Assembly: GCA_029532415.1 (NCBI GenBank)
Contig: JAQOTA010000054.1
Coordinates: forward strand, 3,472,001 to 3,536,000
From: Marasmius tenuissimus
Lineage: Eukaryota; Basidiomycota; Agaricomycetes; Agaricales; Marasmiaceae
DNA: 64,000 nucleotides
Direction: 5' to 3'
The first letter of the stretch is position 1. Every line of letters starts with the position of its first letter. Below are positions 11,701-23,576 of the stretch, one piece after another. The notes under the pieces were generated by a model. It was not told the DNA's origin, ran no database searches, and was given only the letters and a program-made list of their open reading frames with translations. Made by a program: the position numbers and the translations under genes.

Positions 11701-13383
11701 GGCATTTGCAGTCGGAACTGTTGGCGGAAGTATAGGATCCGACGAACCCGTCAACAAAGACGCAGCAGTAGCAGCCGCAGCAACACTAGACAGATTAGAT
11801 AGATAAAGTTCAGCCCTCGGTAAACACTCTAAAGAGGCAAATACCATTACGAACCTCAAAAGCGTTCCCAATACGTCAATACTACTGGACGAGATCATTC
11901 CTCCTCCCGCAGAAGCGGGTGTCTGAGGTTGAGGCTGAGATTGAGGGTTCTGATCGGGTCCTCGTGTGGAAGGGTCTCCCTCGTCATTCGGATTCGCCCC
12001 TGAAACGACCTCCGGTGTGGGTGGAATCGTTGTCGCTTCAGATTCGTTGCCCTCCCTTCCATGGCTACTTTCGGTATCCGAAGATCCACTGGATGAGGAC
12101 AAACTGACGTCAAGGTTCGGTGTTGAATCGGAAGAACTACCAGATGCGGTAGATACATCTGCGGGCGTCAACGTCGAGGCTGCGGCTTCTGCAGATAGCG
12201 ATTCATCCGCATTGCCAGCAGACGAAGATGGCCTTCCACCAGACACACTTGCTGGTCTTGAGCCATGGCCGAACAATGCCGAGAGGCGGTTCCTAGTTGC
12301 AGAGCCTACATCAGATCTGCGTCTCGAGGCGCCTGAAGCAGACCTTCGTATCCGTGAGCCAAGACCAGAGTCGCTAAGGCGTGCAGTTGTTTGGTTGGGT
12401 TGCGCGTGATCTGTAGGTAATGAGAATGGATTTGAGGGTGGGGGAGAAGGTCGAGATGAAGAGTCGGAAGGGGGTCGTGGTACATCTGTCGTATGGACGA
12501 CACCCTGCACTACTACAAGGGTACCAGGTGGTGGGAACTGTCGGTTGTGTGGAGATGGGGCGTTGGGTGTTGTAGGATTCTGGGGTGACGGTGGGGAGAC
12601 TGCCTCTGAGCGCTCTGGCTCTCTCTCGCCTGAACCAGCGGGCTGTGATGGCTGTGATGGTGAATTTTCTTCCGTCGGTGGGGAATTAAGGGGGTCCTCA
12701 GGCCTGACCTCATGATCCTGATGATTTGGGGGACTGGCAGTGGATGATCGTACAACGGAAGGTGGTTGGGTTGGGTCTGAGTCAGGTTCTGCTGGGCGTT
12801 CGACTGTGGAAGCTATTGAACCTTCTTCTCTATTTTGGGATATCGATGGAGGGTCACTTGCAGACGCTGGTTGCTCTGATTCGTGGGAAGGATGTGACTG
12901 CTCTTCAGGAGGTTCCGGTATTGGTATCGCCACTGACGCAGCAGCTGGCGCAGCAGTCACCGACTCTGCTTCTTTCTGGGCGATGGCTGCGGCGGGCACA
13001 ATGGCCGTTGCGCTCGTCGCAGTGCTCGTCGTTGCCGTCCCCGACGTCGCTGCTGTGTGAGTCTGCCCAGTAACACCATCCTCCGATTCTGGTCGAGTGG
13101 CGACCACGGAAGGTCCTTTCGACCATCTCCTCGACTTTAACCACGACTTCCGTTTCCCGCTACTCGTATTCGTCTCCTCATTTCTCGTTGCAGGCTTGAC
13201 AAGGCTGATTATGCTCTTGCGAACATTTGAACGCCTTTTTGTAGACTTTCTCCTCCTACTCGACGCCGACGGTGAACGTGTGAGATCTCGTTCATTGTCT
13301 CCTGGAGATACAGGACTCCGCGTTGGTGCGGATATGGATGGAGTAGGCTCAGCTTCGCGGACCCTGGACGAAGACTGTCCCAT
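8785..13383 (-). CDS. large Ser/Pro-rich RING-H2 finger protein, predicted E3 ubiquitin ligase
   Basis: Start ATG at 13383 (MGQSSSRVREAEP). A 1394-codon ORF contains two in-frame introns: 11786-11854 (69 nt, joins GTLLS to VAAAATAASLL) and 9273-9335 (63 nt, joins FLIYVIGG to YYPPDHH). Two further introns at 9149-9202 and 8944-9003 lead to the C-terminal exon. The spliced protein is about 1450 aa. Most of it is low-complexity Ser, Pro, Thr and Gly with acidic and Gln/Arg-rich coils (EREQHQEQEQ). The last ~50 residues form a RING-H2 finger: CLIC...TCKHAFHMDC...CPAC (C-x2-C, C-x-H-x2-H-x2-C, C-x2-C). The preceding LLGQVKPPTASKEDIERSG linker resembles other fungal proteins of this type. Predicted to bind an E2 enzyme and ubiquitinate unknown targets. 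Confidence 0.88.
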
Positions 13384-15250
13384 TATACTCGTTGCAAGAG
13401 GACACGTCCAGAGTCAAATAGCACCAAGAAGCGAAGGAATTGGAAATGCAGTCGTATGATGGGGGGAAATGAGAAAGAAAGGCGCTGACTCCGCCGCCGA
13501 TAGTGACGGTGAAGGGTTGGGTTGGGTAAGGAGCGTGACCGTCACTTCAGCGGAGGCAGAACTTTGACACCGCTTTGAACCTTACCACGGTAACCTCTGT
13601 CATCGATGGGTGGCTTCCTCTATATCTACACTGATAGGACAGTTTCTATTCATTTCATTCTCTAAATACTAACAATGGCCTTGTGATACTTCGACGGCGT
13701 TCAACTCTGCTTCGAGAGTGATAGATCTTTCGGTTTTTTGACTACCGCGAGGAAATTCCGTCCGAAATCCCTGGAAAGCCCTGGAAACGTCCGAATGAAA
13801 GTCTCGATCGAGTCGTCAAATGTTCAATTCTATACCTGCTGGCCCGCCCCCTGCCCTCTGTACATACTAAAGGTCGTTTAACGCTGTTAACATTGAGAAA
13901 TGAATGTACATGTCGTGTCCGGGAGGTTTGACGTCGATGTCAATCCACGGAGAGAGAAAGGAACAAAGAAGCACTCCATCATGAGAACATTAAGTACCAA
14001 CGCGTTTATTCCCCACACGACACGCACGCGATAAGGCGGGCTGGGAACTATCTCGTCGGGCCTGGACAAAGAAAGCACAGAGGCCACAAAATACCCAAAG
14101 AAACTAGACCCCCCAACGCGGGAAGGCAACGGTAGACACCCACTGCCGGAGGATCACATTCCTGTAGTATTCCAGGAACGATGATGAATCAGCTTGGAGC
14201 AGTGGCCAATGAAGCACAAACTTACCACGTCTACACCCTTCGAGTGTCAAATCGTGGAAACCATCAGATCCAAAGTCAGAGAAAAGGTGTACTTGATGGC
14301 CAAAGAGTTCAACGCTCTCCCCAGGCAGAGTAATTCTGCCGCATGAACTCGTGCAACGAAAGACTCAAAGAGGGCATGTTGCGGCAGGTTCTCTCGAGCC
14401 GACCGCCACCGCTGAATGAAGTCACAGTGGTGCTCAGACCTCAAATTTCTTCCGCGGCACGGACATCACGCATCATCCCATCGAACGTGATGCAACAGCA
14501 ACCTCTGAGTCCTATTTTTGAAGATCATCGCTCCAGTCCTGGCATTCGCCCCAGGGCTATACTGATCTAAAACCCAGAACAACTAGATTAATAACCCAAT
14601 CCCACACTAATCTCGCCACGCACCTGGATACTGCGAGAAGAAATCACTCGAAGGCGGTCCCAAAAAGAGCCGCGACCGTATCACCAAAGATAGATCAACT
14701 GATAGGAGACTTAGGCATCGGAGAACACTGAACAGCCCGTTCATGATATCCATATATCAAAGGCGAGTGTTGAGCTTGCTGCTCAGAATCAAGTCCCCCG
14801 TCCGAGCGAGTTCCGAGAAGATTATCAGAACGCATATTGGCCTGCAAGGGGAAGACATTTTCGAGTGGCAGCGCGAGGTTGACTGGTTAAAATCACGTTC
14901 AACCAAAAGGATATCGACGTCCATAACACATCTGTTGCCTGAGACCGAAGAGAACAAAGGATCCTGACAATTCGAAAGTGAGAAACGACATGGTGGTCAG
15001 AGAGAAGACAACAATCTTATTCCCACGGGCCACAAGCCTTTCACCGCAACCACGACCTCCATCGTCTCTCCCCCTGCTAGCATCCTATGTGCCGCTATCG
15101 ACTCTTGACAGCGTCTCTTCAAGTTGCGAGCAGTAATGGTGGTGTCTAGCTATGGAGATGCAGTCAGCTATCCTACGCAGTGTGCGTACAGTCACCAGAT
15201 GTGGATTTCCAGAGCCTACCGTTCCTTTATTCAGAACCTCCCTCAGTCAT
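13384..15250. other. intergenic, left flank of NACHT cluster
   Basis: No gene recognised. It contains the left copy of the 44-bp direct repeat (13895-13938). Homology between the two plus-strand NACHT genes begins only at about 15236. Confidence 0.45.
13895..13938 (+). repeat. 44-bp direct repeat, left copy
   Basis: Begins GAGAAATGAATG and ends GGTTTGACGTCGAT. It matches 26911-26954 with about five mismatches in 44 positions, same orientation. The two copies bracket all three NACHT genes. Confidence 0.7.
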
Positions 15251-18200
15251 GATGGGCTCAGCGTTACCCACAATCCTCACAACGCCAAAAGATGCCAGGA
15301 GACCTTATCATTCTCCCTTCGAGAGCTCCCGTGAGTTTGGATAAACGGTCACAATGGCACGCACTCACTACGGTTTTCAGCGAACAGTTTGGGCTTCCTG
15401 TCGCGAAGAATTTGGGGCTTGGAGGAAAACCCCTATTTTGCCCTATTTTGCCTCATACGGAACGGAACGGGACCCCGAAACTCGAAGAGAAGAAATGCAT
15501 TCCACATTGGATGCGAACACGCAACTTATCTTCGTCGTACGCGCCTGTCCTTTGGATACACGGACCCTCGGGTGCCGGAAAGTCAGCTATCTCTCAGGCA
15601 ATATTCATGGAATTATCAGCAAAGAACTGGTTCCCTCCTTCCTTTTTTGGCCGCACACCCACCAACAATCCTTCGGCTCACTTCGTTCGCAAAATCCTCT
15701 TCGACCTTGTCGAGGGGAGACCTGAGTTGCGCCGCCCAGTGTCTCGAACCTTCGATTCTTACCCGGCAATTTGGGATGCATCTCTGGAAGAGCAACTCCA
15801 GATTCTGATCATTAACACGTTCCAGGCAACGAGTTTTGTGCAACGTCTGGACCGGGTTCGAAAGAAGAAGCCTGATCTCATATTGCTGAATAGCCTCAAC
15901 GAAGTAAACGATGCGGAACGTACACTCGATGTGAATTTTCTTAACCTGAGCAAGGGACGGCTTCCGCTGCGCTCCGTCATTTCCACTCATATCGACATTC
16001 GTCTCACGAGTCTTCTCGACACTCATACTCACCGCAGTCGCATATGCCTCATCGGTATCGACCCTAGGAACACCAACCGCGATATCAGAACTTATCTGCG
16101 ATCCGGTTTTTCCAGAATTCCGAGCGAATTGCCTTGACCCGGAGCTATTTCCTACCTTCTGGCCTTCTTATGAGGATTTTGAGGCGGTCGTTCAGAACGC
16201 TCAGGGACGATTCTTGTATACCTGTGTCCATTCAAGTGCTCGAGGATGAGAATAATGGATTCTTACATCACCCCTTGTTTCTGTTAAGGGACATGTTGGG
16301 CGACACCAGGGCAAATGACGACCAGCAGAGTCCATTTAACTGCCTGCTACGGTACATCTTACCCAAAGGCAGTCAGTATCGTCGTGATCCTGATGTGTTC
16401 ATGGCGCTGCCTCACCATTGTTTATGTAACTCATCTGCGGTTTTCCCTTCGAACCTCCCCCAGACCCCTACGCAGTTTCATGCACAACTCGAGACACTTC
16501 GCTGTATGGTCAAATATGGCAATATAGTGCGGCACATACATCTCCTTCATTCCTCGGAGGTTGATTTCCTTCGCGACCCTACGCGCCCGGGACCATTTTC
16601 ATCGATGAGTTACAAACATACCACGACCTTACCCACCGTTGTATACAGAAACTCGTCGAGTGGCACACTGATGAAGAGGCCAAGTGAGTAGCCACGCTGC
16701 ATGTCTGTTTGTTTACTCACCCCATAGCTGTAGGTTTCATCGCCATACCATCACCGTACTCTGGGAACAATGGGGTACATTCATAACGAGCTCGCGAGAA
16801 CCTGATGAGATAGTCCTCTCGCACCTCCTCGAGCTTGATCTATCATCCGTTCTCTTCAATCGTGCGCTATCGATATTGTTGGCGGAATTCAGACCTTTCC
16901 CTTCGTTATTCCGCAATCTCAATATGGTGGCGGACTGGCTAAAGGTCAGCATTCTCTACCTTCACAAACGACGCTCATTGACTCTTATGTCGCCAGGGCC
17001 GCGAAATTCCTGACGCCAAACGTCTCCATCGCCGGTTAACGAATGCCCAGCAAACTCTCCATGTCCGAGCAACAATCTCGCCCGCAGTCAAAGACGACCT
17101 TCTAACCTGGGTCATATTCGACCTGGGGTTCTGCAAGTACGTCTCCAATTCAACCAATCGAGCGCAACACTCGATACGGGCCTCCGCACCCAATATCACC
17201 TTCGTCGCAGTATGAGAAGATTGCACCTATTTTAGCGACTCGACAGATCCGGAACCGATAAATCCAGAATCGACGGATTCAGACTCGGCAGACTCAGACT
17301 CGACAGATTCAGACGATCAACTTCTGCACCTTGACATACGGGACGGAAACACAGCGACGCTCGACATATTCGTAAAAGAAATGAACAGCTCCAACCCACG
17401 ACTTCTCGCCAATCGCGGTCGCAACCAAGCACTGATCTTCAACATCCTTGGATCGTCCTTGTTGAGCCTCTGCGGCCCGAATCGCGACTCGCTGCCCCTC
17501 GGTCATCAAACCATCGAGCTGTTCCAAGATGATTCGCGGGCGTTTCCAGTACGACAAGTCAGGCGTCGTGGCTGAAGAGAGTGCATAGTGTTTTGCGAGC
17601 TTGGGCTCAGGCTCTGGGCCGAGCCGAGATAGGCCCTGAGCTCGGAAGCCCAGGCCAAGCTCTGAGGAGAGCCTCGCAGAGCTCAGAGCCCGAGCTTGAG
17701 ATTTCAGAGGCCTAAGCTCTGAGCCTGGGCTGAGCCTTGTGGGTGTCGGGGTGGCCCTATCTTTGGAGCAAGCGGGACTCTGCTGGAGCACCTCAGTGGT
17801 GTCTTCGGCCCATCCCGAGAGCTGGAGACGCTCCCCAGCCATTTCACAACGGTTCTGTGGGTCATTACCGCCACATCGCGACTGCTTCCCAAGAATCTTG
17901 CAGCCGTATGAGCACGTGACCGAGGCTTTGACCCATGCTCGGGCTTTGAGCCTCAGGCTCTCACCGGGAGCTCAGAGCTCAGGCTTTAGGTTTCGACAGG
18001 CTCAGGCTCTCCCGAGCTGGGCCAAGCTCAGGCTCGCAAAACACTAAATTGTATGCACAGTGCTGACTGACAACGCTCCGATGGCTGAAGGTGCGTACTG
18101 TCGACCAGTGCTCCTACGAAATAATTAATAACACCTTCGTTTAGTCTTTCGATTCTGACAAGGATCGCCAAATTCGTGATCTCATGCGTTCGTTGGAAAG

Positions 18201-18290
18201 CTTCGTACCCGAGGAGGGTAGCACAAGCTCTGGAGTCTGGACCCTTTTGTGGCCATGGTGGCCGGGAATTGGCCACTCCGCATATCGCGA
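15251..18290 (+). pseudogene. NACHT (STAND) NTPase, decayed copy A
   Basis: The layout is parallel to copy B at 24202-26788: start MMGSALPTILTTPKD, a first intron ending at TTTTCAG near 15381, then the NACHT domain with Walker A GPSGAGKS. Several lesions are visible. A frame shift lies in the 15440-15480 stretch, where CCTATTTTGC is repeated. A +1 shift before 16135 gives a stop, and a 2-nt loss lies near 16235. A ~45-nt deletion near 16405 removes the segment equivalent to LLLSVLLFRFTRG. A 457-bp MITE is inserted at 17588-18044. The Walker B equivalent reads LILLNSLNEVND where copy B has LILLDGLDEMDD, so the acidic Mg-binding residues are lost. The C-terminal part (RNQALIFNILGSSLLSLCG) and last exon (SFDSDKDRQIRDLMRS) remain recognisable. 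Confidence 0.8.
17588..18044. mobile_element. MITE-like element inserted in NACHT copy A
   Basis: 457 bp, with perfect 13-bp terminal inverted repeats GTGTTTTGCGAGC / GCTCGCAAAACAC, flanked on both sides by TA (17586-17587 and 18045-18046), which fits a TA target-site duplication. The interior consists largely of GAGCCTGAGCC/GGGCTCAGGCT-like words in both orientations. There is no transposase ORF. It interrupts the exon that in copy B reads GIVAEEYAGCKIATLQWLK. Confidence 0.85.
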
Positions 18291-18789
18291 GGAATAGACA
18301 TCGGTGATAAGTAGCATAACCAACCATCCCTCCTAACGCGTACGCACGGGCATTTCTCATTGACCTCATAGTTCATCTTTCACCCACGCATCGAGAGCAC
18401 GACTCGTATCATACTATGTACCACATAGAATCGAGCGACACATCATGATCTGACCTTTGTCGCCAAGCTCCGAGGACGCGAACCACTGCAGTTATCTACC
18501 AACCAAAAACCGCGTCTGCTTGCAATGCAAGGAATCGAACGTGCGGTAGGGTCCGATACTGTTCTTCAGAGGTCATTCCGCACCCCTCAACGTCAGCGGG
18601 CCTGTTGACTGTCGACTATGCACGCGTTTGCAGCGAATCAATCTGATTCGTGGCACTGGGCGCGTTGAATCACAAAAAAAAACGGCCATTCGTAATTTTC
18701 ACCTGGTCCAGCCTACGTGATATTATGTACTGGCCAAAGTACTTCCCCATTTCAACAGCTTTGACAGTAGTGTAGAGCCAGATTCGATC

Positions 18790-19130
18790 GAAGCATACTT
18801 GTTGTATTGTGAAACATGATTTAGCCCCAGATCATGCGCGCTCGAATCAAACAATGTGATTCTTATTGTACTTTGGAGGGGGGCGAGTAGCAATATGAAG
18901 TCACAGGGTTGGGGCTATCAAAGGGGTCGCTATGCACCTAACATTGTTCCCAAATTGATACAGCTGGTTTCAATCTCACATAGAGATGAGAATAATTGTG
19001 GGTCAACGGCGGGATCATCAAGGATTGAAGATTCTTACTTATCTCGCGGTCGGGCGCCAGCACTGTCTACCACACGGTTCCGAACCAACTTCGTCACGAC
19101 TCTTCACGACTCCGCTCGATCGAGTCACAT
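18790..19130 (+). repeat. dispersed repeat, uninterrupted copy
   Basis: Collinear similarity with 38050-38350 plus 38935-38960. Shared landmarks are TTGTATTG..AA.CATGATTTA, GGTCGCTA.GCACCTA.CATTG and TTATCTCGCG.TCG. In this copy the ..CGTCACGACTCTTCACGACTC.. stretch is continuous, whereas the 38-kb copy is split there by a MITE. Confidence 0.65.
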
Positions 19131-19246
19131 GTATGGCGTTTGGCTGCGATTCCTCTTTCTTTTTTTTTGGAGAAAGAGAGAAAGCCCAAAGGGAGATTGA
19201 TCACATTCAGCAAGACTCAGTCACCAGTGTCACAGCACGGCCAAGG

Positions 19247-19290
19247 ACGGTCAAAGCACGGTCAAAGCACGGTCAAAGCATGGTCAAAGC
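19247..19290 (+). repeat. 11-bp tandem repeat (ACGGTCAAAGC), four units
   Basis: Four consecutive units, the last with one change (ATGGTCAAAGC). A shorter related run (three units of GGTCAAAGC) occurs at 23118-23150, on the other side of the NACHT gene C. Confidence 0.85.
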
Positions 19291-19715
19291 ACACGGCGAT
19301 AACTTATAAGTGACAAGGATCGGCATGGCATGGCAAGGCTTTGTGACGTCATGCAAAGAAAAGGTCGTAACCACCTCGGCATCCCTGTACCTCCCTGTAC
19401 CTGGCCAGCTCTTTCAATTTTTTTCGAACGATCCAGTCCTCTCGCAGCCAGCTGCCATAGTCCATTGCTGTGAGTAATTACACTTTTATACAAATAGATT
19501 TAGTTCTGTAAATTAGGTATGCTAGTCGTGAAAAAAGGAAACGAAACTTTGTAAAAGAGTGAGGTGGCCAAATTTCCTGGCGGTCGTTGAGTCGGAAAGC
19601 CGGAACTTGTGGCTGGAAGAAAGCAAGACAGGTCATGGCGGCCTCTAATGAACATGTACTGAAAGCAACAAGGAATCGAGTAAAAGCATGGGTGGAGGAT
19701 ATAAAGGGTATCCGC

Positions 19716-22554
19716 TCATACGAAGCTCCCCTTTCCACAGGCCTTGGTGGTCTGCGGGTACCCAAGGACCGCCTGGTTGTGAGTGTATAAGCGTGGAGAG
19801 AGTAAGCCCGCTGCACCAGATTTGATTATGCCCAAGCTCCTCCAAGTGTGCCCAGACACTTCACCTGGTTTGGGGCCCGAAATCGTCGTGTCCTTCCTTC
19901 CCAGAATTTTTTCGTCTACTTCGCCCACGAATCTACGAATGTCTGCGTCGGATTGAGGGAACAACTACCGGAAATGGTAAGACATTGCCTTGAAAAGAGT
20001 TGTGCAGCACGACATACCTCCAACCAGTGTCGTACCTTCTTCAGGCACCCAACAACTTCGTCTTGGTGGTCCTCATAGAATGTATCGAAAAGTGTTCGCG
20101 TCAATCTCTTGCATGCGGGTAGAAGTTCAGGATCGTTGCCACATAACGAAAGAAGCGATGATCCCAGCACGTTGAGGAAATACCCTGGTAAGCCTTCCGA
20201 GTTGGTAGAGACATCGGCCGCCGCCATGAGGCTCTTGGCTACCCTCACAAAAGACTCTTGCCCGAATGCGATAGCATGTGGATGGAAGTCGCTACTGTAT
20301 CGAGGACGACGTCCGACTCCCACAACGCTGATCTCGAATTCCGCAGACGGGTCCTTGAATAAACCCCTTGCCCTGCTGATTAAGGCGTTTGTCCGAGTGC
20401 ACTCATGTTTACAACCAGCCATCCCCAGGACAAGGATGTCGGCAAAACACTCCCTAAGCTCCGTATGTCTTTCGCCGACCGGAGCCCCATCCTTTCGCGA
20501 CAATGAAACGAAAACGTTTGTTTGAGCCGCGTCCTTGTAGTATTCAAATAACGGTTGAACTCCCTCCTCGGCAGCATGAGTCTACAGCAGGAGATGAGTC
20601 AGCTCAAGTACGGGACTCAAAACGCAGGCGTCAGACTTCGTACCTCAAGCCAACCTGCCAGCGTCCTTATGCTGAGGAAGGGGGAACAGAAAAGGCCGCG
20701 CTGCCCAGACCACATGAACGAAAGAGCAGTGTTGAAAAGTGCCTTGAGGTCGAGGTCTCTCAACGACGTGACGATCACTTCACTCGGCCGACCTGGGTAG
20801 CCTAGGCAAAAGTATGCCCATCGCTCCCAAAGCGTCCTGACGAGTTGGGGAGTTGCGGCATACCTTGGGATTTTATTGTCAGTTGGGGGTCTTAACAGGG
20901 CACAACGTGATGAATGAAATAAAGCCTACCAATCGGGGGTGATTGTCTTGAGGAGCTGAAACCATCGTTGTACCAGAAAGCCGTGGAACACCGGCCGATC
21001 AATGAAGAATCCCTTCGAGCGTCCGGGATCGTTGAGGAACTCGATGCACAAAGGCTGAAGGATCAATATGTCCTGGTCGGGGAATTTGATAGTGGGGATA
21101 TGGAGCATTGAATGCATCACGAGGGGCAACGGCGTACCTGCCGTGCCTAAGGGTAGTCCGAGGAGCGTATCGATGAGATTGCGCGAGGAACTCTCCCCAG
21201 CTTTTTGCAGACAGAGGATGGATGCTAGGACGTCGACGACAAAGCCGTATTTTTTTCCGGAAGCGCTGACGTGAACCAAAATCTGAGTGTAGTCATGATC
21301 AAGGTCGGGGGTAGGGCAGATGATATCAGAGTCGTTTTTATCCACCAGACTGAGTCCCATCTTCAACAAAGTTGGAGGGGACTCGCAGATGTTCCCATTG
21401 TTGGCTGCATCTCCAACAAACTTCACGAAGCCCGATGCGCTACCGAGGTGGTCGCCCGCAAGCCCAAGCAACGCTTCCAACTCGTCACCACTAGGCCATT
21501 CCTCGGGTAAATCGTGCTCGACACGGATCCTTTCCATTTCGGAGCGTAGATAATTTGGAATTTCGGGAGAAAGGGATTTTTGGAGGTCGATGTGCTTCAC
21601 GAATGGGTAGCGCTGGAAGACGTTTCCGAGCAAAGGATTCGGCCTGGTGCAAATGAGGAACCGTAAAGGACAGGCGCCAGCTTCAACGGACTTCAAGATG
21701 ATATCGACAACCCTCCTGAGAGAAGCACCATCGCATCCGGACTGGTCAAGGCCGTCCAAAATCACTAGACGCGACTGGCAATTCTGTGTGGACTCACTAC
21801 GGGCAAGAAGTTTAGCGAAGAAGTCTTTGATGGTGCCCTTGGACTGGTGAGGGGGACCCCAACGTTCTGCCACTGCAATCAACGCCTGAAAGGAAGCCAC
21901 AAACAGGTCGACCTGTATAGAACTGTCCCCACTTCGCGCCTCAAACAGCCTCCTCCGTTTCAGCTCTTTCGTGTAGTCATCAGCTATCCCAGGCATGGAT
22001 TCGTCTAAGCCCTCTGCAAGCTCATCGACAATCATTTTCTGAGGTTTCGTTCCATCACCTCTGCTGATGATGAAACTTGTAGCACATGATTGCGGCCCCT
22101 TCTCGACCAGTGTCAGCGCGACAGAGGTCTTTCCACAACGGACAGGAGCATGAAGCCAGCAAACAGAGTAATCATCGGATAGGTTCTTGTCGGTCCATGC
22201 TGCTATGAGATCCGCATGGGATTGAGACACCGTACTTGATTGATACCTGAATACTGTAAATTCAGGTGAGTGATTTCCGAGCGCAAACATCTCCTGGCAG
22301 ACAGGCTACCTACATTGAGGCGTGAAAGGACGAGACTCGGGAGATTGCGATGGACCTTCCCCCCCTACAGGCCTGATTGGCGAGCTTCCCTGATTCGAGA
22401 TTTGTACGGTCATGGACACAGCGCCATAAAAATGGTTGGTTTGTTGACCATCCGGGAGGGTGTTGTTGTGCTGATCGCCCGCAGCAACGTAGGTTCCTCC
22501 GTTTATTGTAGTGTCTTGGGCGTTGGAAAGGAGGGTTTGGGTGATGTCCGGCAT
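19716..22554 (-). CDS. NACHT (STAND) NTPase, intact copy C
   Basis: Five exons, complement(19716..19964,20018..20581,20644..20863,20930..22253,22314..22554), join in phase to 865 aa. The N-terminal exon is MPDITQTLLSNAQ followed by TTINGGTYVAAGDQHNN, a Gly/Asn-rich motif common at the start of basidiomycete NACHT proteins. The nucleotide-binding domain has a variant Walker A APVRCGKT (first Gly replaced by Ala), Walker B LVILDGLDQSGCDG and a sensor-like LRFLICTRPNP. A helical region follows with ILQPLCIEFLNDPGRSKGFF, then LWERWAYFCLGYPG, LNVLGSSLLSLCGND and a last exon LFPQSDADIRRFVGE. The C-terminal half aligns with copies A and B. No WD40, ankyrin or TPR repeats are visible. STAND proteins are ligand-gated NTPase switches in fungal non-self recognition; the specific role here is unknown. 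Confidence 0.85.
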
Positions 22555-23373
22555 AGGGAAGGAAAAGGGGAGAACCGTAGGGCTGGCTCTTATCTGCGGT
22601 CATTTTCTCGACATCATGAATCTAGTTTGTGGGTGTGTTGAACTGCAGAATACAATAAGAACTTTGTCATATCAGTCTTGTTCAGATCTAGGATTGCCGG
22701 TCAAAGCGCGTGTCAGTTTTGACATTGGGGGTGGCAGGTCCGATACCTCGAATGGTATTTGTTGTTTCGAGTTCTTACTAAAGACTATTGCCCAGACGAG
22801 CGGCCGAGCTACATCTCATTGCCTAGATGCTGCCATGTGGAAAGAGACGTAAGTCACAGGGAAATGAAAGCTCTGAAGAATAAGAGGTTGCTATGCCGGC
22901 CTCGATATGGTCCCCAAAAGACCGCTGTGGGTCCTGGTGGGATTATCGATCTCAGTCTCCAGCGCCATCTGCTATCCGCCATGCTCCGAGTTGCACGAAT
23001 TTGACATCGACCTCTGGGACTGAGTGATTGGCACCAAGTGGGTACGACTCTGAACTCGGCCAAAAGCGACCACAGGCGACCTCAGGGGCACTTACATGAT
23101 GACAAATGTCGATGAGGACGGTCAAAGCACAGGTCAAAGCAGGTCAAAGCCACATTCTAGTCACCATCATTTGAAACATCCAGGTCCGAGTCGAAACCGA
23201 GCTATCGACATAACAACGGAAGATGCGAAATTGATTAGAATTGATTCCCTTCTGTTGCGGCCCTTTCCAGCCTCATCTTCGTACGCCTCGAGGTTTGTCG
23301 GTCGTACATACATACAGATGTCAGATTGAATCGTGCTATCCGGACTCGAGAAGATCAATCTATCCAGACTGTA
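22555..23373. other. intergenic
   Basis: No gene recognised; promoter side of NACHT gene C and a short GGTCAAAGC repeat run at 23118-23150. Confidence 0.4.
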
Positions 23374-23568
23374 TACTGCCTTTTGCATAATTCTTCAGAG
23401 GTCGCGCTCTGAAGACCTTTATTTGTTTGGCTCAGAAATCTATTGGGACTCTATTGAAGCACTGAGCGCCCATCGTTGCCAGGAGCATCCAATAGAATTT
23501 CAATAGAATTTCAAGCCAAACAAAAGTTTCGGAAGCTCGACCTCTGAAGAATTATGCAAAAGGCAGTA
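23374..23568. mobile_element. MITE, 195 bp with perfect 31-bp inverted repeats
   Basis: The left arm at 23374-23404 starts TACTGCCTTTTGCATAATTC; the right arm at 23538-23568 is its exact reverse complement over 31 bp. Weaker inverted similarity continues inward for about 40 bp more. The outermost TA on each side may be the target-site duplication. No coding capacity. Confidence 0.85.
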
Positions 23569-23576
23569 GACTTTGC

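Larger units (their letters stand above)
18291..19715. other. intergenic repeat-bearing region
   Basis: No gene recognised. It contains a ~320-bp dispersed repeat (about 18790-19130) and an 11-bp tandem repeat (19247-19290). Confidence 0.5.
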
